Assembly (NCBI GenBank): GCA_905478725.1
Contig: CAJQJT010000106.1
Span: 1 to 5,701, forward strand
DNA from: an uncultured Pseudomonadales bacterium
Lineage (GTDB): Bacteria; Pseudomonadota; Gammaproteobacteria; Pseudomonadales; Porticoccaceae
Length of the DNA stretch: 5,701 nucleotides
Direction: 5' to 3'
Made by a program: the position numbers and the translations under genes
In this document: positions 1-5,054 of the stretch, in pieces
How positions within the stretch are numbered: position 1 is the first letter of the stretch
Layout of the letters: each line of letters begins with the position of its first letter
The notes under the pieces: generated by a model
What the model was told of the DNA's origin: nothing
What the model saw: only the letters and a program-made list of their open reading frames with translations
Database searches by the model: none

Positions 1-938
1 ATCCCGGTATTGATGTAGATGGCATTGAAGTCGCCCTGGGAGGTGGACGCCGAGAGTTTCTACCCAATGACCCTGCAGCCAATAGCCGCGACGCGCGCAG
101 CGCAATAGAGGGCGACCGCAACGACAGTCGCAATCTTGTTGATGAGTGGCAGGGACTCTATCCCAAAGGCGACTATGTGATTGATCAGGCCGGTTTCGAT
201 GCTGTGGATGCTGACAGTAGCGAGAACCTCTTTGGGCTCTTTAATGAGTCGGAAATGCGCTATGAGGCAGATCGCGTGAATGACCTTGCAGGAGAACCCT
301 CGCTCACAGAGATGACCACCAAAGCGATCGATATTCTCGACAACAATGAGCAGGGTTTTTTCTTGATGGTGGAAGCCGGGCGGATTGATCATGGTCATCA
401 TGCCAACAGTGCCTTCGCTGCCCTGAGTGACACTGTGGAGCTTTCTCTCGCGGTTCAGGCTGCGTTGGATGCAACCAGTCGCGATGACACGCTAATCATT
501 GTTACCGCCGATCACAGTCATGTCTTTACCATGGCCGGTTATCCAAAGCGGGGTAACCCGATTCTGGGCAAGGTAGTAGACGTAGGCACCGATGAGCCGG
601 CACTAGATGACGATGGCCTGCCATATACAACCCTGGGTTATGCCAATGGACTAGGGTTTCGTGATTTGGGTGATGAGACCAATGCGGATATGGCCTATTA
701 CAGTAAGTCGGTGGCAGGGCGTCAGGATTTAACCGCCATAGACACTGAGGCTCAGGGCTTTCATCAGGAAGTTCTGGTGCCCCTAGAGGGTGAAACTCAC
801 GGTGGTGAAGATGTGGCGATTTATGCCATTGGGCCCGGTGCCCATCTAGTCACTGGCACCAATGAGCAAAGCATCGTTTTTCATGTCATGAACTATGCCG
901 GTAATCTATTTGAGAAAGCCGCAGCGGAGTTGAGATAG
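1..938 (+). CDS. phoA: Alkaline phosphatase, C-terminal part (5' end outside window)
   Basis: Hydrolyses phosphate monoesters, normally in the periplasm or outside the cell, using two zinc ions and one magnesium. The frame is open from base 3 to the stop at 936-938, giving 311 visible residues; the family usually has about 450-550, so the N-terminal third or more is missing, including the signal peptide and the serine nucleophile. An early ALGGGRREFLP block is typical of the family. VEAGRIDHGHH (Glu 372-374, Asp 387-389, His 399-401), TADHSH (Asp-His 510-515) and ETHGGED (His 798-800) match the E. coli metal ligands Glu322, Asp327, His331, Asp369, His370 and His412. The position of E. coli Lys328 holds His, as in animal enzymes. 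A shorter reading from GTG 177 is not the true start, because homology continues upstream. The gene converges with the cytochrome gene. The family call is very secure; the symbol is by function. Confidence 0.95.
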   Translation, partial: PGIDVDGIEVALGGGRREFLPNDPAANSRDARSAIEGDRNDSRNLVDEWQGLYPKGDYVIDQAGFDAVDADSSENLFGLFNESEMRYEADRVNDLAGEPSLTEMTTKAIDILDNNEQGFFLMVEAGRIDHGHHANSAFAALSDTVELSLAVQAALDATSRDDTLIIVTADHSHVFTMAGYPKRGNPILGKVVDVGTDEPALDDDGLPYTTLGYANGLGFRDLGDETNADMAYYSKSVAGRQDLTAIDTEAQGFHQEVLVPLEGETHGGEDVAIYAIGPGAHLVTGTNEQSIVFHVMNYAGNLFEKAAAELR

Positions 939-948
939 TTCTCTGGTC

Positions 949-970
949 TTAGCTTTTAGCTTTTAGTTTT
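949..970. repeat. Short 7-bp tandem repeat between convergent genes
   Basis: AGCTTTT occurs twice in a row (951-957, 958-964) and is followed by the degenerate copy AGTTTT (965-970). It lies in the 66-bp spacer between the phosphatase stop and the cytochrome stop. It looks like slippage-generated sequence. I see no strong terminator hairpin in this spacer; the best is the 4-bp stem CTTG/CAAG at 983-994. Confidence 0.6.
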
Positions 971-1004
971 CAGGCTTCAGCTCTTGGATTCAAGTCCCCA
1001 GATA

Positions 1005-3314
1005 TCAAAGCCGCTGAGTAATGGCCCGTTTCAATTGTTGTAGGCTGGGGTTTGTTGAGTCGTTGACTAGCGCTCGATCAATTAGCTGCAAAGCTTTTGA
1101 CCAGCGCTGCTGTTGGCCATAGAGACTGACTAGGCCATTGATAAACTCGGTGTTGCCCGGGGTCAATTGCAGCGCGGCAAGATAGGCCTTTTCAGCCTCC
1201 AGCGATTTCCCAGACTGTTGATTGAGCACTGCAAGGTTGTACCAGGCACGGGGATTGTTACCCCCGATGGCGGCGGCCTCAAGTGACAGCGTCGCCTGTT
1301 CATAATCTCCCTGTTCCGCCATCAATAGCCCCAGAGAATAGTGGGCGTCGCTGGCCTCTGGTTCACGCTCAATCACGGTACGGTATAGTTTTTCCGTATC
1401 GCTTAGCTTTCCTTGGCCGTAATAGAGTTGCGCCAAGTTCATTCGCGCAGCGTTATAGCCATTGTCGATTTCTAGAGCCGCCAGATAGTCTTCTGCGGCT
1501 TTATTGAGATTGCCGCGGCGATGCTGATCCAGCGCCATGCGCATCCGACCCGAGGGGAAGTCAGCGTTGACCAGCATCGAAGTCTGATACTCACTGTTTG
1601 CTCGACTAAAAGCATCAGCCAGTGAATCTGGTATGAGATTCTCCGGCACATCAACCAGTGCTTCAGCGGCGGCAATACGCACTGCACGCACAGGATCATT
1701 GAGGCGTTCGAGTAGGGGAGCAACCTTGATGGTGCTGGCATTGAGGCTGCGAACCGAAGTGGTTCGCAATAGAGCACTCGTATCCGTACTGACATTGATC
1801 AGAGCACGCTCAACCATTGGCAGTGAAATGTCGGGGGCCAGTAGCGAGGCAGCGGTGGCGCGGGCAATAGCGGGCTGTGAAAGATCATTTAACAGTGACA
1901 CTAGGGGTATAACGGAGTCATTAGGCTGACTGGCTGCGGCACTGAGAATTTCGGAAAAATGCGCTGGCCGCTCAGGACCAAACCACTGCTCAACCTTTGC
2001 CGCAGCCCAGTCGGCAGACTCTCTGGTATGGCAGTCATTGCAGGCATTTGGCGTGCCATGGGCAACGGTCAGGTCCGGTCGCGGAATACGAAAGCTGTGA
2101 TCACGGCGATAATCATTGCCCATATAGAGCCGACCCGGCATATGGCAGTCAATGCACTGGGTTCCCTGAGTCTGCTGGTTGTCCATTGGCTGGGCTAGAT
2201 CTGCGCTATGGTGATGATGCTTGGGGCTGTCGAACTGCTCACTGCTGTGGCAGCCGGCACAGAGCTGATTGCCCTCAGCTTTAAGTTTAACGCTGTGGGG
2301 CTGATGACAGTCCACACAGCCGACGCCGGAGTGATACATTTTGCTCTGTACAAAAGAACCATAGACAAACACCTCATCGAGAATTTGGCCGTCGCTGTGG
2401 TAGGTCGGTGGGGTGAGCAGTTGTGGTAGATAATGATCTAGTAACTGGCTGCTGCCATGCTCAAATTTATTGGTCAGCTGTTGGCGGCGGGCATGACAGC
2501 GACCGCACTGATCGACCAAGGCTTGAGAGTCTTCTCCGACTGTCATGCTCATATGCAGACTGTCTAAAGCGGCATTAAAGTTTACTGAGCTAACAGCCTC
2601 AATATGATCGCGCCCCGGTCCGTGACAGGACTCGCAGCCCACATCTAACTCAGCAACAGTGGTGCTGTAGCTATTGCTGGCAATGTCGAAATTCTTCTCA
2701 ACATTATTGCTGTGACAATCGGCACACATACTGTTCCAGTTTTTGCCACCCTCAGACCAATGTACCCACTCACCTGGCTGCGCCAGCAACTCCGGCTGGG
2801 GATCAAACCATTGCTTGGTAAGAGTATTCCAGGCCACCGGAAGTTGCTGCAGGCGGCCACCGGGTAGGGCTACTAGATATTGCTGCAGTGGTTCGGTGCC
2901 GAATGTGTAGAGCACTTTGTGGTCATTGATCTCGCCGTTGGCTCCGGCCAGGCGTGCATAAAAGCCGTCAGCTTTTTTCGAGAACAGGGCGTTATTGCTG
3001 GGTGCCTCAAATACGCTGTTATTGAAGTCGCCTTTAACCGTGGCAGCTGTGGCGTGCTGCATGGCCTGATCGTGATGGGAACCCTGCCAATTTTGGTAGG
3101 CCTCGGCGTGGCATCCCGCGCAGCTGTCGCTGCCCAGATAAGCGTTGTCGCTGCTATTTGCATTTATGCTGGTAATGGTTGGCGGATTAATGATTGTTCG
3201 ATTAATGGAGGCTTTTGGCGTAACAATCGCCGCGACAATAAACCCTATCAGCAGAATCACAGAGATAATCAATGTAAGGCGATAGATGAAATTGGCGCGG
3301 TGCGTTGGATTCAT
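1005..3314 (-). CDS. Membrane-anchored octaheme c-type cytochrome with HEAT-like and TPR repeats
   Basis: A 769-residue protein probably carrying electrons in the periplasm; partner and substrate cannot be read from the sequence. Residues about 9-31 form one hydrophobic segment after a short basic N-terminus, probably an uncleaved anchor or signal. Eight CXXCH heme sites start at C65, C197, C227, C270, C333, C352, C387 and C425. The first sits in a cytochrome c554-like context (YLGSDSCAGCH, then NWQGSHH), and a His run follows at 366-369. Residues about 465-575 look like HEAT-type helical repeats (for example NDPVRAVRIAAAEAL), and about 588-756 hold five TPR-like units. This order matches a widespread family annotated only as multiheme cytochrome/TPR protein. 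The start is well fixed: an in-frame TAG lies three codons upstream, although the ribosome site (AGAACAGA) is weak. It appears monocistronic, with no cytochrome maturation genes beside it. The architecture is sure; the function is open. Confidence 0.93.
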   Translation of the reverse strand: MNPTHRANFIYRLTLIISVILLIGFIVAAIVTPKASINRTIINPPTITSINANSSDNAYLGSDSCAGCHAEAYQNWQGSHHDQAMQHATAATVKGDFNNSVFEAPSNNALFSKKADGFYARLAGANGEINDHKVLYTFGTEPLQQYLVALPGGRLQQLPVAWNTLTKQWFDPQPELLAQPGEWVHWSEGGKNWNSMCADCHSNNVEKNFDIASNSYSTTVAELDVGCESCHGPGRDHIEAVSSVNFNAALDSLHMSMTVGEDSQALVDQCGRCHARRQQLTNKFEHGSSQLLDHYLPQLLTPPTYHSDGQILDEVFVYGSFVQSKMYHSGVGCVDCHQPHSVKLKAEGNQLCAGCHSSEQFDSPKHHHHSADLAQPMDNQQTQGTQCIDCHMPGRLYMGNDYRRDHSFRIPRPDLTVAHGTPNACNDCHTRESADWAAAKVEQWFGPERPAHFSEILSAAASQPNDSVIPLVSLLNDLSQPAIARATAASLLAPDISLPMVERALINVSTDTSALLRTTSVRSLNASTIKVAPLLERLNDPVRAVRIAAAEALVDVPENLIPDSLADAFSRANSEYQTSMLVNADFPSGRMRMALDQHRRGNLNKAAEDYLAALEIDNGYNAARMNLAQLYYGQGKLSDTEKLYRTVIEREPEASDAHYSLGLLMAEQGDYEQATLSLEAAAIGGNNPRAWYNLAVLNQQSGKSLEAEKAYLAALQLTPGNTEFINGLVSLYGQQQRWSKALQLIDRALVNDSTNPSLQQLKRAITQRL

Positions 3315-3330
3315 TCTGTTCTAATTGTTT

Positions 3331-3351
3331 CTGTGATCGGTGTAACCACAG
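3331..3351. promoter_or_regulatory. Dyad upstream of the cytochrome gene
   Basis: CTGTG (3331-3335) and CACAG (3347-3351) form a perfect 5-bp inverted repeat separated by 11 bases, 17-37 bp upstream of the cytochrome start. It could be an operator or a leader hairpin. The spacing does not fit a standard CRP site (TGTGA-N6-TCACA) and it is not an FNR site. A TATAAA lies upstream on the minus strand (about 3379-3384) without a good -35 partner. Confidence 0.25.
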
Positions 3352-3426
3352 TTTAGCGATTTGATTTTCGAGTTACTATTTATAATCTGTTTGAACTAAT
3401 GGAATACTGCGGGTTTACATCCTAAG

Positions 3427-3454
3427 TTGTAGCTCAGTTAGACTTGAATATACT
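3427..3454 (+). promoter_or_regulatory. Candidate sigma-70 promoter for the mini-lipoprotein
   Basis: TATACT at 3449-3454 matches five of six bases of the -10 consensus. It is preceded at 16-bp spacing by TTGTAG (3427-3432), which keeps only the TTG of the -35 consensus. Transcription would start near 3461, leaving a leader of about 25 bases. A small hairpin ACTTG-CCCG-CAAGT (3452-3465) overlaps the -10 and start region. The weak -35 keeps confidence low. Confidence 0.3.
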
Positions 3455-3485
3455 TGCCCGCAAGTTCTAAAAGAAAAAATTAATA

Positions 3486-3668
3486 ATGGAAAAACTATCC
3501 CAATTAGTGCTCATCCCACTGGCGATGATAATACTTTCTTGCGGAGGCGGCGGGGGTTCTTCTGCCCCACAAGCTGGGGGGGACCTTTTTTTACTAGGCC
3601 TTTTACTAGGCCTCTTACTCCCCTCAGTGGTCGAGAGAGCCAAGAGGTGGCGGTGGAGGCCTAACTAG
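3486..3668 (+). CDS. Mini-lipoprotein with Gly-rich patch, Leu/Gly helix and basic tail
   Basis: A 60-residue protein I cannot assign to a named family. Residues 1-19 look like a lipoprotein signal: Lys3, a hydrophobic run, then IILSC with the lipid-accepting Cys at 19. CGGGGGSS follows, a glycine linker common after the Cys in gammaproteobacterial lipoproteins. After only about a dozen linker residues comes GGDLF, then a Leu/Gly hydrophobic stretch (about 34-46) and a basic, Trp-rich end (ERAKRWRWRPN). Short Gly motif, hydrophobic helix and basic tail is also the plan of C-terminal sorting signals such as GlyGly-CTERM, but I cannot confirm a match. ATG 3486 is the first start after an in-frame TAA at 3468-3470; the ribosome site is poor (AAGAA). 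The stop lies 8 bp from the end of the convergent regulator gene. The lipobox, open frame and sorting-like tail favour a real gene; a collapsed remnant of a longer surface-protein gene is the main alternative. Confidence 0.55.
   Translation: MEKLSQLVLIPLAMIILSCGGGGGSSAPQAGGDLFLLGLLLGLLLPSVVERAKRWRWRPN
3591..3614. repeat. 12-bp tandem duplication inside the mini-lipoprotein gene
   Basis: TTACTAGGCCTT (3591-3602) is followed directly by TTACTAGGCCTC (3603-3614), 11 of 12 bases identical. The length is a multiple of three, so the reading frame is kept and each copy encodes LLGL. This duplicates part of the hydrophobic helix. AGGCCT occurs a third time at 3657-3662. Confidence 0.8.
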
Positions 3669-3676
3669 ACCGCTTA

Positions 3677-4294
3677 TTAGAAGGTGGCTTCAAGCTCGCC
3701 ATTACTCCAAGAATAGGTTTCTAATACACTGTTTGAAAAAAGCGAAGCAAGCAGTATAGGTGTGATTGGGCCGAGTTTTTGGGCGCAGTTATGACGATGT
3801 AACTCAACCGTTCTATGGCTTAGTTCTCGAGCCGCGGCAATTTTTTTACTCGAGTGCCCCTGGTACACGAGATGTAATATGTCCCATTCTCGCTTGGTTA
3901 GCAGAGGCACAACCGGAATCCAGAATTCCTCAGGTAGCGGGAGATCTGGCAGTACTGATGCTATGACAAAACTACTAAGCTCCTCGAGACTAGCCATTTT
4001 CTTGTGGTTTATAAAGCCCAGCTTGTCATGGCCAATTTGAATCGGAGACGGACGAGTTTCAAGTTCAGTCGAGTCGTCGAAGACCAAATTTAGCACGGTT
4101 AATTTCGAAATTTTATTTTGACTCTTAACCTCGTTAAGAACCTTGCGCTTAAAAAAATCAAAGTTAGGTGTCAGGCACATAGCAGCTATGTTATCGGTTA
4201 AAGAATGACTCTTAACCTCGGGAATTAACTCTAGGGCGGCCGCTGGGGCACCAAGAATCTTTACGACAATAACGTTATTGCTTTCATGGGGCAT
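3677..4294 (-). CDS. LuxR-type helix-turn-helix transcriptional regulator
   Basis: A 205-residue DNA-binding protein. Residues about 131-187 form a clear LuxR/FixJ-type HTH: LLTKREWDILHLVYQGHSSK opens the domain, AAARELSHRTVELHRHN covers the turn and recognition helix, and KLG with a following helix closes it. Residues 1-125 show no receiver phospho-acceptor pattern and do not obviously match the acyl-homoserine-lactone domain; they may be a small unrecognised sensor domain. The start is firm: a TAA lies two codons upstream of ATG 4294, and GGGA or AGGA upstream can serve as ribosome site. The 3' end nearly touches the convergent mini-lipoprotein gene, which could be its target, but nothing proves this. 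The gene is AT-rich (42 of 120 G+C at 4081-4200), unlike the phosphatase, hinting at different origin or weak codon selection. The HTH class is secure; signal and targets are unknown. Confidence 0.88.
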   Translation of the reverse strand: MPHESNNVIVVKILGAPAAALELIPEVKSHSLTDNIAAMCLTPNFDFFKRKVLNEVKSQNKISKLTVLNLVFDDSTELETRPSPIQIGHDKLGFINHKKMASLEELSSFVIASVLPDLPLPEEFWIPVVPLLTKREWDILHLVYQGHSSKKIAAARELSHRTVELHRHNCAQKLGPITPILLASLFSNSVLETYSWSNGELEATF

Positions 4295-4367
4295 GAGTTA
4301 TTCCCATTCCTTTTTTATCTCAGAGCCTTGATGTTTCTGGTTCAGGCCGTTAGGTAGCGAGGATCTG

Positions 4368-4395
4368 ATGTTAAAGCCAGGCTAGCCTTTGCCAA
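4368..4395 (-). promoter_or_regulatory. Candidate promoter and palindromic operator of the LuxR-type gene
   Basis: On the minus strand TTGGCA (4390-4395, five of six of the -35 consensus) and TAACAT (4368-4373, four of six of the -10 consensus) are 16 bp apart, predicting a leader of about 67 bases. The spacer contains a perfect 10-bp palindrome, AGGCTAGCCT (4379-4388). A dimeric regulator bound there would block RNA polymerase, so autoregulation is plausible but only inferred. Confidence 0.4.
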
Positions 4396-4564
4396 ACACG
4401 CCTTGAATGATTTAATTTTTAGGTCGCCTAATGCTATATGAATATGAATAGATAATACTGATTTTGAAGGGTGTGTCTATGCTTATATGAATTATATTGG
4501 GTGGTGGAAGCGCTTTGGAGTAGTTTGCGTCTTGGGAGGGGGCGGAAATTGAGATATCTGGATG
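4396..4564. other. AT-rich spacer without a convincing gene
   Basis: This stretch between the regulator promoter and the tRNA hairpin has no open frame that I trust. It contains an AT-rich core (about 4433-4500) with repeated ATATGAAT-like words, then a G-rich part (about 4499-4550). A 21-codon frame at 4487-4552 is discussed under rejected items. Confidence 0.5.
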
Positions 4565-4601
4565 CCAACCATGCGTCTCTTATTATGAGACGCATGGTTG
4601 G
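4565..4601 (-). terminator. Perfect 15-bp hairpin just downstream of the tRNA
   Basis: Arms 4565-4579 (CCAACCATGCGTCTC) and 4587-4601 are exact reverse complements around the 7-base loop 4580-4586. On the tRNA strand the hairpin begins five bases after the encoded CCA, where a terminator or 3' processing stem is expected. No run of U follows on either strand, so it is not a standard Rho-independent terminator. It may instead protect or define the precursor 3' end. Strand is assigned from the tRNA. Confidence 0.6.
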
Positions 4602-4606
4602 TGAAT

Positions 4607-4683
4607 TGGTGGGCCCTCCGTGACTTGAACACGGGACCTGCCGATTATGAGTCGGATGCTCTAACCAACTGAGCTAAGGGCCC
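4607..4683 (-). tRNA. ileX: tRNA-Ile2 (anticodon CAU), CCA encoded
   Basis: The 77-base gene folds as a complete cloverleaf: acceptor GGGCCCT pairs with AGGGCCC, the D arm starts GCTCAGTTGG, the anticodon loop is CTCATAA, the T arm is CCGTG-TTCAAGT-CACGG, then discriminator A and encoded CCA. The anticodon CAT lies at 4647-4649. CAU can mean elongator Met, initiator Met or Ile2. The acceptor pairs C4-G69 and C5-G68 are those recognised by the lysidine synthetase TilS on tRNA-Ile2 and differ from E. coli elongator tRNA-Met, and the acceptor is close to E. coli ileX. The gene lies downstream of rpoD on its strand, as ileX does in E. coli. Lysidine would make it read AUA codons. No clear separate promoter is visible; the 5' end directly abuts a repeat. 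Many annotation programs would label it tRNA-Met. Confidence 0.93.
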
Positions 4684-4800
4684 TTAACTTGTCTTTTTGT
4701 CCCTATGCGGCGTCGCGTGCTCGCATTCCTCAATCACATACTTTGTGTATGCTCTTTCCGAATACTGCACGGCTCCTACCCTAGGAACAAAAATTCAGCG
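4684..4800. repeat. 117-bp repeat unit 1 with terminal inverted repeats
   Basis: First of two tandem units. It starts at TTAACTTGTC, directly against the tRNA 5' nucleotide. TTTTTGTCCCTA (4694-4705) and TAGGAACAAAAA (4782-4793) form a 12-bp imperfect inverted repeat with one mismatch. A central hairpin CATAC-TTTGT-GTATG lies at 4737-4751. CGTGC and GCACG inside the outer arms can pair as well. The unit has no start codon supported by a ribosome site. I do not recognise a named family. Confidence 0.85.
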
Positions 4801-4801
4801 T

Positions 4802-4918
4802 TTAACTTGTCTTTTTGTCCCTATGCGTCGTCGCGTGCTCACAATCTTCGGTCACATACTTTATGTATGCTCCCTCAGCTTGCTGCGCGGCTCCTAGCCT
4901 AGAAACAAAAATCCTGCG
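4802..4918. repeat. 117-bp repeat unit 2 with terminal inverted repeats
   Basis: The same length as unit 1, with 18 differences by my count (about 85% identical) and no indels; one extra T separates the units. Terminal arms are 4812-4823 and 4900-4911. The central hairpin CATAC-TTTAT-GTATG (4855-4869) keeps its stem while the loop changes. Differences cluster between the paired segments, consistent with selection on structure or with age. Confidence 0.85.
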
Positions 4919-4966
4919 TTAAGTCTAAACGCTTTCTTATGTTAAGTTTAAAACTTGTCTTTCTGG
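4919..4966. repeat. Degenerate remnant related to the repeat ends
   Basis: AAAACTTGTCTTTCTGG near 4950-4966 resembles the opening of the repeat units, but the rest of a third unit is absent. Two short direct copies of GTTAAGT(C/T)TAAA begin at 4918 and 4941, and AAGTTT-A-AAACTT (4944-4956) is a small palindrome. This is best read as decayed repeat material. Confidence 0.4.
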
Positions 4967-4980
4967 TGTATCACTTACTT

Positions 4981-5035
4981 TGTCATTCAGGGCACTCAAC
5001 TTCTTGTGCTGAGTACCTAACCTGTCATCCTGAGC
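4981..5035. repeat. Pair of TGTCATYC words resembling a dispersed intergenic repeat
   Basis: TGTCATTCAGGGC (4981-4993) and TGTCATCCTGAGC (5023-5035) are diverged copies of one another. The second resembles the start of a TGTCATCCTGAGCG repeat that I recall as common between genes in many bacteria. Only the first part is present here, so the assignment is tentative. Confidence 0.3.
4991..5017 (-). terminator. Candidate stem-loop downstream of rpoD
   Basis: On the rpoD strand GGTACTCA and TGAGTGCC form an 8-bp stem with one G-U pair around an 11-base loop, about 38 bases past the stop codon. On the other strand the same position is a C-A mismatch, so the structure favours rpoD-strand RNA. No U run follows, so termination here would be atypical. 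Confidence 0.3.
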
Positions 5036-5054
5036 GGGCTACAGCTATTTCTTA

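Noticed and set aside
60..401. A 113-codon minus-strand frame opposite the phosphatase
   Set aside because: It is antisense to conserved alkaline phosphatase motifs and shows no domain of its own.
3331..3351. CRP or FNR binding site
   Set aside because: The spacing between TGTG and CACA is too wide for CRP, and the FNR half-sites TTGAT/ATCAA are not paired at the right distance.
2880..3356. A 158-codon plus-strand frame opposite the cytochrome gene
   Set aside because: The minus strand here encodes clear heme motifs and a membrane anchor; the opposite frame is a by-product of that coding sequence.
3361..3386. TTGATT ... TATAAT as a plus-strand promoter
   Set aside because: The spacer is only 14 bp, too short for sigma-70, and the site lies about 100 bp upstream of the mini-lipoprotein start.
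4487..4552. A 21-codon frame encoding a Trp/Gly-rich peptide (MNYIGWWKRFG...)
   Set aside because: The purine run GAAGGG lies about 15 bases upstream, too far for a good ribosome site, and no promoter is clear. Too short to support without conservation.
4607..4683. Initiator or elongator tRNA-Met
   Set aside because: The first pair is G1-C72 rather than the unpaired initiator end, and the acceptor stem has the TilS-type C4-G69/C5-G68 pairs found in Ile2.
4697..4902. Two overlapping plus-strand frames of 65-66 codons across the repeat pair
   Set aside because: Both derive from repeat sequence in two different frames, have no ribosome site, and give Cys/Arg/Leu-rich peptides typical of translated noncoding repeats.
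4684..4918. CRISPR array or group II intron fragment
   Set aside because: Only two units, each over 100 bp, with no short identical repeats separated by unique spacers, and no catalytic intron domains or reverse transcriptase visible.
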